Shown in pieces: positions 46,263 through 58,320 of a DNA stretch of 64,000 nucleotides. This DNA comes from Datisca glomerata (lineage: Eukaryota; Streptophyta; Magnoliopsida; Cucurbitales; Datiscaceae). Below the pieces are notes generated by a model. It had not been told where the DNA came from and did not search any database. It was given only the letters and a program-made list of their open reading frames with translations. Location of the stretch: positions 124,001 to 188,000 of the forward strand of contig QANY01002235.1 of assembly GCA_003255025.1 (NCBI GenBank), written 5' to 3'. A program made the translations under genes and the position numbers. Each line of letters opens with the position of its first letter. The stretch's first letter is position 1.

Positions 46263-46302
46263 CAATACCGGAAAAAAATTTCCCGGTATTGGAATGTGCC
46301 CC
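46263..46302. repeat. right MULE terminus with matching hairpin
   Basis: CAATACCGG (46263-46271) pairs with CCGGTATTG (46283-46291), and the last bases GGAATGTGCCCC form the outer end. It mirrors hairpin 1 of the left end (ATNCCGG..CCGGNAT), supporting the pair as termini of one element. Confidence 0.72.
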
Positions 46303-46311
46303 CTAAAAAGG

Positions 46312-47260
46312 TGTCATATGGTATGGAGGCTTAGAAACAAGAGCAAATCTAATAACTATTTTAATATTAAATCCTACTTAACCTAATAAATCTTTAAAAA
46401 ATACCTCATAGAATTCTTTAACTACCTTCACAACTCCAATAGATAACTTTTCCTTTCACATCACCAACACAGTTGCCAAGTAACCTTGCATTCACACTAT
46501 CTAATAATGTGTTTAACTCATGACTACGAAATGATATGGGGTAACCATTGTAGATTCAGACCCTTAAACTAAACATCAATTTACTAGGAGGCTTAAACAA
46601 TATTCTCGCTTGTGCTATAACATTTTGGCATAATTAGAAACTAGCCAATTCATGCCAATGATAACGATAAAAGAATCACTTTTAAGAAAAAGTAAGCTAA
46701 CATCTAAAGTTCTATCAATGCTACAAGTAGAACGAGACAAATCGTATACTACAAATTGATCATAACACTATATATGTGGTATCTTCAGCAAGATCATCAT
46801 CTTAGTCACCGCCATGATTTTATTCAATTACTAATGCATTTAGTTCATCATGAAAATTAGTGTCTCAACCCAAACGAAAAGTTCATATAATAGATGCTCT
46901 AAGTTTTCCTTGAAAATAACAAAGAACTGAACATATAGGCTTATCAACTTCTTTATCACAAGGCCCTCGATAAAGAGTCTCATTCCTAATCTAAGAAGAA
47001 AACCTCTTTCTACCAATGATGGCTATCTTTTAGTTTTGGTTGTTGCAACATGACACGTGCTTCCCTAAGGCATGTTCTTATCCAAACCATGCATCTATGA
47101 ATATGGACTCTTAACATACCCTCCGTGAATAAAGAGAATAATGTAGCGACGATCGCTAATTGTACATCTTCGATTTCTATATCCACCAATTCCAAACAAA
47201 AGTTGTTCAAATGATCTACTGCTATCAAAATACTCACACAAAAATCATTCAACATAGAGA
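46312..47260 (-). pseudogene. Ty3/gypsy gag-protease-RT start remnant, 5' part of the split element
   Basis: Read on -, 46312-46340 gives VSKPPYHMTPF, the RT entry block. Before it come VVKEFYEVFFKDLLG (46395-46440), GYLATVL, and the protease end LKSDSFIVIIGMNWLVSNYA (46632-46690). The open frame 47010-47255 (EDVQLAIVATLF, REARVMLQQPK) probably belongs to gag but is not specific. The order and strand continue directly into 40289 downwards. Confidence 0.66.
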
Positions 47261-47307
47261 TTAACCCTCGATAATTCTTAACTTGTGAGATACATATAAA
47301 TGAAATT

Positions 47308-47875
47308 ACCCATGAGTATCACTCTGCAGCTCTGAGAAGGTAGAAGCATAAATAAGATAACCTCTCACAATGTTGGATTGTGAGGTATGTACAAGTGACA
47401 TTACTCATGATTATCACTTCGCACCTCTAAGAAAGTGGAACTAGAGATAAGATAATCTCTCACAAGTTTAACGTAAGCATATATAAAGATCCATTCTCAA
47501 AGGATAAGACAAAGCGAGATCTTCCCAAAGGATAAGGCAAGCATAACAGAATAGTGGGTATGTGACTCTAATGGTTCGTGGTGTTTTCTTTACCCACGAG
47601 TATCACTCCGCACCTCTGAGAAAGTAGAAGTATAAATAAGATAACCTCTGACAATGTTGGATTGTGAGGTATGTACAAGTGACATTATTCATGATTATCA
47701 CTTCGCACATCTAAGAAAGTGGAACTAGAAATAAGATAATCTCTCGCATGTCTAACCTAAGAATATATAAAGACCCATTCTCGAAGGATAAGACAAACCG
47801 AGATCTTTTCGAATGATAAGGCTAGCATAACAGAATAGTGGGTATGTGACTCTAATGGCACGTAGTGTTTTCTTT
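47308..47875. repeat. 284-bp tandem duplication
   Basis: ACCCANGAGTATCACTCNGCA starts at 47308 and 47592. Both copies contain TTGGATTGTGAGGTATGTAC, AGTGGAACTAGA.ATAAGATA and GTGGGTATGTGACTCTAATG. Differences are about 8-10%. It lies just 5' (on -) of the gypsy coding remnant and could be its leader or LTR part. Confidence 0.85.
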
Positions 47876-49889
47876 ACATTTTCATGCAACAGGATTTATT
47901 ATCTTATAACATGTATTACATTCAAAATTCAAGGTTCATACATCACATGAACATCATAAGATAAACTATAATAAAACTGAAATAGATATCTCAAAACAAT
48001 AATCATCACACAGAATAATAGTTTCATTCTTCAATTTTTTCACAAAACATACACACAGTCATATATGTAAAATTCTACTTATATCATCGCATGGTAGGAA
48101 GAGTTAAAAGGACAATTTTCTGAAATAAAATAATACTATTCTCCTTAGAATGATTGTCGACATACAACTATGATTCGAAAACTAATGTTATGACATAACT
48201 TTGGGTAAAACCGTCATAAAATATTCGATCAGATCATAAAAATTTACCCAACGACATATAGTACTTTAGAGTTACTTTTGTAAATTTTCATAGCATTCTG
48301 ATGTTGTTTATAATGTCAAAAAGAAAACTATTGATGGATATGTAAAACTGTTTTTCAGCCAAAACCGTAAATCTTGAAAGAATGTTTCAGTATCTAAAAC
48401 TCATCAAAAGGTTCCAAAAATTTTAACTTGGAAAACCTCAAAATGTTGCAGTAAACGTTTCAGACTAAAACGGCCTGATCTTGATAAAAAATAACCTAAA
48501 GCTTAAATATCATCAAATTTGTTTTTCACTCATCTTAAACACGGGTTGTCAACTTTTTTAGAAAAACACAGAAGTCTCATTTTCCTCTAAATTTTTTAGA
48601 GTAACGACATGTTGAAAATGACCATAAAAAGTTTCAGATTATAATACACTAGAAAAAAAAACCTTAAAATTTATAGGAAACACACCAATCTATTTTTAAA
48701 AACTTACTGAAAGCTACATATTGTGATGAATTGATGGATAACCCAACACACCTCGAAATGATATGAAATATTGATAGATTTAATATTCATATCTTAAAAG
48801 TACTTCCTGAATTTTTCAGATTCAAAAGAGTTCGTTTATTTAGGGAAATATTAAATGTTTCAAAAGCTGTCAGAAAAAACAGTTTTCTGGAAAATTATGC
48901 TTGCGTTTCTAAAACTTTTAGAATGATTTTTTCTATGATACTTAAAACACGAATTTCATCAACATAACATAATTTATGGGATATATAACATTTAAACTAA
49001 TATTCTCAAAAGAATTTACAAAATAAAACTTTATTTATTGAACGCACGGCATGATTCTTAAATGTTTTTATCGGACATGAAAAATTAGTACAAATGAATC
49101 TCAAAAGAAGGGATTTAATATTCGGATCTTACGGAAGAATATGTTTTTTCTCATATCTTAAACATTGATTTGTCACAAAGAAACTCGGGTCTCAATTGGT
49201 TCGTGGCAAGGAAGAGTTTATATTTTAAATAATTGACAATCATGAGATAAAATATAACTCCACCAATAATCAAAGAAGAACAAAGTGAAAAAGAGCCATG
49301 CCATGGGAGGGGAAAATCATTTACGTTTTTAAGAATCAACAATCATGAGATGATATAGATCCACCAAGAATCAAAGATAAACCTCAACCCCACAAAGAAT
49401 TTTGCTAAAGACTGTATCTGTAAGAATTACAGTCGGTTAGAGAGTCCGAATAAAAGATATAACAAATTAAGTAATTGCATAAAATAGATAAATTTTGAAA
49501 ATCAATTTAAAAAATAACAGTTTTTTTCAAACTTTAGTTAAATAGATAATTTTTTCTGCCACGTCATCAATCAGTTGTTGATAAAACTAAAGATTGATAC
49601 TTTTAACCTTGAATATTCAGATTTTATAATCTAATTAATGATTTAGATTTATAATTCAAATGTTATTTTATTAATTTTTCTTTTTAATTAAGTTAGAGGA
49701 TAATTAATGATTGATAATATTTTCTTTAATATTAGCTAAAGTTTTTTAATCAAATATTCTTTAAATTAATGACATTATCAATACCGAATATTCAACAACT
49801 TTAAAGAAAAATCAATTTAGATCGTGTATATTCTTTCTTCATAATATATAGGCATTTATCGAAGCTACACGGTTGAGTTCTTCGGTGTC
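47876..49889. other. AT-rich DNA without recognised features
   Basis: Mostly AAAA/TTTT-rich text with recurring words such as TTTCAGATT, AAACTTTTAG and CATCAAATTTG but no clear period. Its position suggests the LTR or leader of the - strand gypsy, but no paired LTR was found in the window. Confidence 0.4.
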
Positions 49890-50690
49890 TCATCTTTCAA
49901 ATTCGTATGTCATCTATATACTTCTGATATACCCGATAAATCATCAAACACACCATATATAGATTAAGTATTTCAAATTTTAAATTTTGAGCATTAATTA
50001 CATCTTTAATTCTAGTATCTTTCAAATCAATATATCATTTATATACCTCTGATATACCCAAAAAACCGTTAAACTTATGATATATAGATTATGTATTTCA
50101 AATTTTAAACATTAATTATATCATCAATGTTCAAATTTTAGAGTTTTTTAAATCAGTATATCATTTATATACGTCTGATATACCTAAAAAATCATCAAAC
50201 ACACCATATATTGATTAGGGTTTTTCAAATTTTAAGTTTTGGGCATTAATTATATTATTAATTCTAGCATCTTTCAAATCGGTATATCATTTATATACTT
50301 TTTGTATACCCGAAAAATCATCAAACGCATAATATATATATATATATATGAGGTGTTTCAAATTTCAAATTTTGAGCATTAATTACATCATTAATTCTAG
50401 CATCTTTCAAATTGGTATATCTTCTATATACCTCTGATATACCTGAAAAATCACCAAATACACCATATAGAAATTAGGTATTTCAAAATTGACATCATTA
50501 ATTCTAGCATCTTTCAATTTTATATATCATCTACATACTTCTGATATACCCGAAAAATCATCAAACACGCCATATCTAGATTAGATATTTTAAATTTTAA
50601 ATTTTGAGCATTAATTACATCCTTCTAGCATCTTTCAAATCGGTATATCATTTATATACTTCTGATATATCCAAAAATCATCAAATACAC
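49890..50690. repeat. satellite-like array, about 125-bp unit, seven copies
   Basis: The word GATATACC (or a variant) recurs at 49926, 50051, 50177, 50303, 50436, 50543 and 50663, spacing 125, 126, 126, 133, 107 and 120 bp. Each unit runs CATCTTTCAAATCGGTATAT, then ATCATCAAACACACCATATA, then GAGCATTAATTACATCATTA. An AT-dinucleotide expansion (50331-50349) explains the 133-bp unit. Confidence 0.9.
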
Positions 50691-50699
50691 CTAGATTAT

Positions 50700-52922
50700 A
50701 GTCATTTTAGTCTAAAATTATTGACAGATTAAGAAATATGATATTTTCCTAAAACTATTGAAAAACTGTTATTTTAAACAACCCTAAAACTTGTTTATTT
50801 TGCAAAATTTCTCAAACACAAATTTGACTCCAAAGGAAAGTTGATCGTGACCTGTAAACACACAACCTAATATGGCCCAGTCTAAATAGATGATAAAATT
50901 TTAATTTAAATTGAGAGGAGATGAGAGATAAACAGCTCAAGAAAAATTCAAAAAGAAAATAAGAAGGCTTTCTAATTATGAGATAAAGAAGAATGAGATA
51001 CACATGGTAGAGTGTTGGTCTAATAACTAACATATTTGCTTGGGTAGATTAAGCAAATCTCAATGTTCTGTTGGATAGATCATGCACAATAGATTTATAT
51101 GGGAGTTGTGATTGATTCGCATGGTCAAATTAATTAATTTTTAACATTGGAAACAAATAAGAGGTAATTTGTCCAGTTGGAGGGTCTAGTTTCAAAATTT
51201 AATGGAGTCTCAACATTTCAATTAGACGGTATTAGAATAAAAGTTACAAGATGTGATAATTCTCAATTACTTCGGTTACAAAAATGCCAGGATTTAAAAC
51301 TTTTATCCAAAATCATATTAGGTTATCCTATAAATTTGTATATTTTATAGAAAAACTTATCTATAGATTTTACATTATAGCAAGCTAAAGACTCCAATAA
51401 ATTATAATAAATTATAGATGTATGATTATACCTACTTAAACTTAGCTATTCATCTCCTAATGTTTGGGTTAACCTGACAGTAAAATTCGTGCATCTACAT
51501 ATAATTTATGTGGGGGTGATCCAATATGAAAGGACGACCCTCCTTTATAAAATAATTTTTTATTTTACGGAATAATGTTTTCCGTGATACTATAATACTT
51601 AATACTATATGACGTGACAATATACATCATATGAGATCACATTTATATAATTATTAATGGACATCATGATAAAGATAAATTGTAGAACTCTATAAAGAGA
51701 AATTGTAGTGTGAATGGACGTCACGATAGTACATGATATTTTTCTTTTTTTACCTAATTTTGATGCGTTATGTTTTTCAATTTAATTAATCCAAATTAAT
51801 TAATACAACTAGCTAGAAAATTAAAGATAGTCATTAATTACAGCTGTCTAAAACAAAATAATGTTTAGTGTCATGGATTATATTATATCATTGAGGTAAC
51901 TAGTATAATCGCCACTAGTTATTCTACTTTATATGGATAACGATTCGTGTTAGTTAAATATTGGTTATTTTCTAATTTAAATAACCCGTCCAAAAGTTAT
52001 AAAGGTAAAAATATTTTTCCTTGAGAAATATCTATAAATATTTTTCTCTAGTAACAGATTTCACTCTTAAACAACTATCAACAAAAAGTTGCAATTTGTT
52101 CCCGAAGCTAATATAAAAGTTGCATATCACCCCCTTTGTTTGGAATCGTTAATTTTTCGGTCTGTGCCCCTAAAACGGCATTGGATGCTAATATCTGCTA
52201 AAACGATGATAGAAGCTATCACGTGACTTGCTTCTTATAACACAACTTTGTTTGGGAAACAATATCTTCATGGCCTCTTTCTTCTTCCTTACAAAACAAA
52301 AACCAAGAAGAGCTCAACTGTTCAAGAAAAAGAATGGACGCAAAATGGTTTCTTCAAAATGAAGAAACTGCATACTAGGGACTGAATTGGTTTACAGCAT
52401 GATTTAGAATTCAGAAAAATTATTTGAGTCCGTCAACAAAATGAAGAAACTGTTAGACTTTGAGCGTGTGAATAAAATGAGCGTTGAAATTTTTTTAATT
52501 AATAATTGTTCTCGATTGTTAGCTACTTGAAGAGTTACGCTATTGACAGCTTTTCATAGTTAATTTGCATGTTTTCGATATTTGTGAAGAGCAACTATAA
52601 ACTATTCAAATGCCCATGAATGAGTCTATATGTATGGGCTTCTATTGCAATTTTTGATTGATGAAATATTTGTATATTTTCTCCCTCATTTGACATATTC
52701 ATGTGACAAAATTCGTGAGTGATCACAAATTATTATAACGTTCATTGTTTCTTATATATCAGAGTGTGACTTCCATAAGAACAAAAAATTCATTCTACAT
52801 ATTATGAGAGACAATTGCTCATCACCTTATATATTATGGAACAAGCAAAATTATCTTACGAACACAAATGTTCGCACTGAACGAGACAATTACTCTCTCT
52901 CTTTGTTTCTCGACTACAAGAG
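50700..52922. other. AT-rich DNA before the endogenous pararetrovirus
   Basis: No gene, LTR or tRNA-like primer site was recognised. The last few hundred bases (52080-52922) may include viral leader, but I cannot identify the usual primer-binding motif, so the left limit of the viral insert is open. Confidence 0.4.
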
Positions 52923-53690
52923 ATGGTCAATGGTGTCAATTTTGAAACATTGGAACTTTCATTAAATACTTTTAATCTTTTTTTACCAAATGTCAAGCAG
53001 ACACAAGGCTACACTCACATTCATGTTGGTGCTGTCTGTCTTGTCTTGATCCTCCATGGTAGAAAATGGATTGTCGCTACTGCTCGGATTGCTCTCCTAG
53101 ACACCACCTTAACATCCCACAGTAATGCGTTGATTGGCTCCATTCTCACCACCCTTAACAATGGAACTGTGATTCTCACCATTGCCCCGGACTTTAATAT
53201 TAAACTTTCACACTCGACTCTGTCTTAGAGATTGAAAGTTCAAGTCCAGATTGTAGGAGCAGAACAAGACTCCCGGGCCATCATGGCCACCCTGCACCAT
53301 CAGATCATTTACCGCCTCCAAAACCACTCGTTTGATCTCCATTTTCCTAATTCTACTCAAGATGCCCTTTTTACTGTCTCTGACAAAGCTGATGATACTT
53401 CTATCATCCAGATCCCTTGGTATATCTCTAAAGTCAAATTCACGCAACTGATGCCTCTCGAACGGATCAATAATTATGAACGGTAGTTTCATGTCATCCA
53501 ACGCGATGTTCATACTTCTACCCCTCCTAAGGTGCACCATCTCCCTGATGGGACCATTAAAACCATATTCGCCAGACTTGGCATAGCAGAGTCTTCTTCC
53601 TCCAGACCTTTTATTTTCTGGAAGTATTTTAACTATCACTCCTGCTTACACGCCCTCACGAAGCTGTCCTCCCATAGCCTGGATTGATCA
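52923..53690 (+). pseudogene. caulimovirid movement-protein remnant (30K superfamily)
   Basis: Open from ATG 52923 to TAG 53226; the same product continues in frame past that stop through 53232-53486 and further to about 53687. The visible part includes YTHIHVGAVCLVL and a NGTVILTIAPDF block, typical of the 30K movement proteins that widen plasmodesmata. At least two in-frame stops (53226, 53484) interrupt it. A 143-codon antisense frame at 53208-53639 is a shadow. Confidence 0.75.
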
Positions 53691-53699
53691 TGCGGCTCA

Positions 53700-56280
53700 A
53701 CCTTGTTATGTGTCCCATGTAAATGGACATTTCATCTGGGATGTTGCCTCAGACAGATGCGACCCTGATTGCGACTGTGATGAGCCTATTTGGGGTGAAT
53801 CAGATATTGATCATGAATCTTGGTATCAAATGGCTCCTACCACCCGCAAGAAGCTCACCAAATTTTCTTGTCACCAACAGACGTCCCCCCACCACTTCGA
53901 TGAGAATGATCATGGTGGTTCTTCTAGCAATGCCACTCACTGGATCTGCACTCAGCCCTCCGTACCTTCTCACCAACTTTTTTTATATGAGTTGCTCCAA
54001 GAAATCGGCCATATAGACCTTCTTCCATCCATGCAACCAACATCGGTGCTTCCAGTCCACTCTATTCCTAGTACCATTCCCTGCCTTGCCATGATGGAAT
54101 CATACGAACAGGATTTTCCACCTTTGACCACACACCAATCCTACTATGAAAGTGACTTCGTATACCCCTAATTCTTCTATTAGTTTCACTTATGGGGGCT
54201 CCTCGTGGAAAGCTTTGCGGTTAATAATCGAATAAGTAATCCAATCTCCCTCACGCTTTTTAGTTCATCTCGGTAGAACAAGGAAAAAGCCTATATGGTG
54301 GGTTTGACTCCCACATGAGCGCACATTAATTACCAATCAGCTACTTTTCATTTAAGGAAGGGAATGATTTAATATACTATGATGCGGTCCTGATTGAACG
54401 AATCAATTATTTCATTTCATAGTCAATTTATCAGCGATATGACATCTATTTTAAAAGTGCGAGAGATTAAAAGTGCGAGAGATTGCCAAGGAAATCTCCT
54501 ATTTACCGGGTCTGGGAATTATTTCAACTTGGAGATTTCCTGGTCTCTCACCTTTCTCGAACCTAGGTCTCTCCCTGCGGCTAAAGAGGTGCTTAATTGG
54601 CAGTTCAAAATGTTGTATGTCAAAATCGGACTCTCACAAAGCTTGATGCTAAACTAGATCAGCTACATCTGCAATCTGACACCCTATCCACTCAAGTAAG
54701 GCAGATCTCTGACCAAATTCAGCAGCTTCAGGATATGCTAGCTTCAAAAGCTCTGCACTTAGATACTAAATTAAAGCAACTGGTCGAAAAAGGTTATATA
54801 GGAACAGAATTCCAGAAAAAAAGAGTAAGAACTCTCCCAGATTCAACAAGATCTCTACAGGATAGAGGCATATATGGTTAAGGAGAAATCTCAAACTTCT
54901 TATGATCAATATTCTTTCTATCCCATGAGCAGCCAAACTCCTAGGTATCTCTCCTCTCCCAGGCCTTATCCCAAAGCCTCCGATTATAATAATCTGTTCA
55001 AAATGTCTTACCACATTTTAAGATAACTCAGACAATCTCGGACGACATCAGCTTCTCCCCCATTTCAGCCTGCTCTTCTTTCTTTGACACCTCCTAGTGT
55101 TCAGATCCATCCCTCTCCCCTAGCCTTACCTTCCTATATGAAACCCTCTGCTTTACCAGTCTGTCCTCCTCCTCCTCAACCTCTGAAAATGAAGGCCACT
55201 CTAGATCTTGATCCGGCAATCCAGACTTTACAAAGTCTCTCCAGTTCAGCTTCAGAAACTAAAACTAAAACCTCCAGCACTGATGATCCCTCTAGTCTTC
55301 CTTCAGCGGCATGCCAAGCTGATATTTATATGATTGCCATGGTCCAACCCGATGATATCAACGAGGAAGAACCCTCTATAGATGATCTTCCTCCTCCAAT
55401 GCATTCCCAAGACTCGAGGAACATATATAAACCAACGATTGGCCCCTGGTTTACCTTTGACGATCTTCCTCCAAACAAATGGCGTGATCGTCTTCATGAA
55501 TTTGACGTTTGGATTGACTTACAGCTCTCTGAGTTTTTATCTCGATTTACAGGGACTTTACGAGAATGTTTTCAAAGTCTTAGTCCTTATCAAAGGTTGA
55601 CTGCAGCTCGTAGCCCTGATGCTGGCACTTTTCTAGGGATGTTACATAAAGAATTCATTGACTTCCAACTGATTGACCAAAGTAGTCGCCAAGACTTTTT
55701 TGAAATGAAATGTTGTTCTATGGAACATCGTGATTTATAAAAACATTTTCAGCGTATGTCCGACAAGTATTACATGTTGAATGGAGCTAATGATGTCAAC
55801 CTTCGGCACACGTTCATTACCTCTCTTCCTGAAGAATTGTAACCTGAGCTTCACCGGACCATTAATGCCCTTCGCCGTGATATGACAGACATTTCTCTTG
55901 GTGAAATCTATTAACTTGCATTGACCACCCTTGATAAACTATGTGAACAACAATAGTTTTTAAGGGGATGCTCAAGGGCGAATCCAAACTACGATAAGCA
56001 TGTACCAAATCATATCTCAAGCTCAAATGACATGCCCAAAAGGATTGTTCATGTTCCAAGGACCAGAGGTGGAACAAACGGGAAAAACCCACCGTTTTCC
56101 ATCTTGTCAACAAGGTTTCAGGCGTCACTCTCACACCAAGCCTTTTCTTTGGTATTTTAAGAAAAGACATCCTTCCTCCCGCAAGTCTGGTACATGCTAC
56201 ATCGGTGGTAAAAAAGGACATTTTGTAAAAAGCTGTCATCATAAATCCAAAAAAGATATTCAGATGCTGTAATATCTACA
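53700..56280 (+). pseudogene. caulimovirid coat-protein region with altered zinc knuckle
   Basis: 53710-54171 is a Pro/His/Asp-rich variable segment (CDPDCDCDEPIWGE). A heptad-like region lies at 54600-54790 (LDAKLDQLHLQSDTLSTQV). The folded coat part begins near 55435 (GPWFTFDDLPPNKW) and is open to a TAA at 55738, then readable to about 55950 (RHTFITSLPEEL). The zinc knuckle near 56196-56245 reads CYIGGKKGHFVKSC, Gly in place of the second Cys. Stops and frame changes at 54169, 54655, 54881, 55738 and 55840 separate the pieces. Confidence 0.7.
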
Positions 56281-56559
56281 GACAGTCCTCCTCCTCTGAG
56301 ATGATGAAGATGTTGATGCTGCAACATCAACATCTATGGACACTCAATATGTCTTACCATACTCATCAGACGCAGCCAGCTACTCATCTGAGTTCGACAC
56401 CTCCTTAGAGTCTGACACATCGGTTAATGCTACTCACATCCTTTACTTGGGATCTCTTCGGGTCCTACATGACCCTCCCAAAGAGAAGGTTATGTCCACC
56501 AAACCACATATTGAAATCAAGCTTCTTGCTGACAAATTTTCCAAAGCTGTTCCAGCCAT

Positions 56560-56880
56560 TGGGTTTTAGATACTAGCTCTTGAAGAATAGTCATGAAACT
56601 CTACCTTTTATTGCCTGAAGATTGGATTCCTTATAACCAATATTTCTCTACTGCTAATGGCAGTTTATTTAAAATAGAGTGGATTACAAAGAAATGTAAT
56701 GGTCTTCAATTCTTCCCAAACTGCATTCTCTGGATTAAGCTTTTAGACAGTGATCTTCCAGCCAAAGATATATTAATTGGTTTTGATGTTTTCTCCCGCA
56801 CAAAGAAACTCAAGATTTTATCCACTGGAATTCAGTATAAAAGTTTTTTCCGTGCTGATACCCTGTTGCCAATCTCCTAG
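56560..56880 (+). pseudogene. caulimovirid aspartic protease remnant
   Basis: The active-site region at about 56564-56580 can be read D-T-S-S, so the Gly of the usual D-T-G is Ser; a TGA follows. The rest is open from 56593 to 56880, with DWIPYNQYF and the C-terminal KDILIGFDVF block. The protease would have cut the polyprotein. Confidence 0.62.
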
Positions 56881-56989
56881 AACTCCAACAAGTTCTTACT
56901 GCTTATGTTTATCTCCGTGACCAGATTCTTCCTTACTATGCTGATAGGCATGACCAGTTTCCCCATGCTTTCCCTCTCTGAAAAAATTT

Positions 56990-58320
56990 CACATTCTTCA
57001 TTCGTCTTCCTTTCAAACGCAATGAAGACCTTAATCTTACCAAGGCCACTCATCTCGACATGAATCCCAATGATCTTGTGTTGGCCTGTGAAGAATGTGC
57101 ATCTCTTCTTCAACAAGGGCTTATTGAGCCCACAAAATCTGATTGGGCCTGTCAGGCTTTCTATGTCGAAAAATGAGCTGAACTCAAATGTGAGAAAATG
57201 AGACTGGTGATCGACTACAAGCCTCTCCACCTATATCTCCAAGATGATAAGTTTCCTCTTCCCAAGCCCAATACTTTATCTGTCCATCTCAAACGGGCCA
57301 AGATCTTTTCCAAGTTTGACCTTAAAGCTAGGTTTTGGTAGTTAGGCATTCATCTTGAGGACCGGTATAAGACTGCTTTATGTATACCTAATGCCCAATA
57401 CCAATGGACCGTAATTCCTTTTGGACTAAAAGTCGCCCCCTCGCTTTTCAAAAAGGCCATGACCCAAATGTTTGAGCCCGTTTTGCACAGTGCCTTGGTT
57501 TACATTGATGATATTATGCTCTTCTCCAAAGATTCGCCTTCTCATCAACTGTTATTATCTCAGTTTATTGATCTCATCAAATATTATGGGATTATGCTCT
57601 CCACCAAGAAGGCCGAAATTGGTGCTACCCGTATTCAATTTATGGGTATGATCTTTAAAGATGGCAGATTCTAACCACGTCCCCATATTTCCATTGAATT
57701 GCTCAAATTCCCCAATATTGATTTAACGGTCACATAAATCCAACAGTTCCTTGGCATTATTAATTATCTCAGAGATTTCATCTCTCATGTGGTCACCTAC
57801 ACCAGCTACCTGTCTAAACTTCTCAAAAAGAATCCCTCATCTTACGCCCTTGCCCAGACTAAGGCGATCCAAACCCTTAAGGACCTTGCCCAACATCCTT
57901 ATCCATTAAAGATTCCTGACACAGGATTGCGTATCCTACAGACGGATGCCAGTGATGAACACTGGAGGGCCATCCTCATTGAAGAAGATAAGGGCAAACG
58001 TTTTTATTGTGGGCATGCTAGTGGACAATTTAAAGACTCTCAGAAGCATTATCATGTAACCTATAAGGAGATCCTAGCAGTCAAAAAGGGGATTGAAAAG
58101 TTTAATTTTTATCTCAGCCCGTATGAATTTACTATCGAGATGGATAACACGTCATTCCCAAATATGCTTGATCCCAAAGGAAAAATTCTTCCTGATAAAT
58201 AGCTCCTCAGATGAAAAGACGGGCTCTCACGCTATAAATTCTCAGTTCGTCATCTCAAAGGACATAAGAATACCATTGCTGATTATCTCTCTCGACCTTA
58301 GAAAGACAGCTCCTCCATAG
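56990..58320 (+). pseudogene. caulimovirid reverse transcriptase and RNase H remnant
   Basis: RT blocks in order: MRLVIDYKPL (57199-57228), KIFSKFDLKA (near 57303-57330), QWTVIPFGLKVAPS (57404-57445), and the catalytic YIDD at 57501-57512. The connection reads QQFLGIINYLRDF (57740-57780). RNase H has LQTDASDEHW (57936-57965), TYKEILAVKKGI, MDNTSF and IADYLSRP (58270-58300), so all four acidic positions are there. Stops: TGA 57175, TAG 57340, TAA 57674 and 57736, TAG 58201. Confidence 0.86.

Larger units (their letters stand above)
40290..46302 (-). mobile_element. Mutator-like element (MULE) inserted in the gypsy pol, with Ulp1-type cargo
   Basis: The flanking 9-mers are CTAAAACGG (40281-40289) and CTAAAAAGG (46303-46311), an 8/9 match and the target-duplication length of Mutator elements. 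The ends are imperfect inverted repeats starting GGG..A.ATT..AT.CCGG. The gypsy text is continuous across the element: PPYHMTPF ends at the right flank and the next RT block resumes at the left flank. Inside are a minisatellite (40420-41135), a - strand multi-exon gene (41660-43896) and about 2.3 kb without coding signal. No MURA-type transposase was found, so it is probably non-autonomous. Confidence 0.75.
52923..58320 (+). mobile_element. endogenous caulimovirid (plant pararetrovirus) copy, defective
   Basis: The order is movement protein, coiled-coil/acidic region, coat protein with zinc knuckle, aspartic protease, RT and RNase H on one strand. This is the arrangement of Caulimoviridae that encode one long polyprotein, such as florendoviruses and petuviruses. 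There is no integrase and no LTR, which separates it from the gypsy elements. Every domain has stops or frame changes, so it is an old, non-infectious relic. Genus is inferred from gene order and RT style only. Confidence 0.85.

Noticed and set aside
53208..53639. 143-codon antisense open frame
   Set aside because: It lies opposite the movement-protein remnant, which has recognisable blocks on the + strand; the antisense text has none.
54290..54330. tRNA-like TGGTGGGTTTGACTCCCACA
   Set aside because: Only a single arm-like stem is visible, with no acceptor, D or anticodon arms around it.
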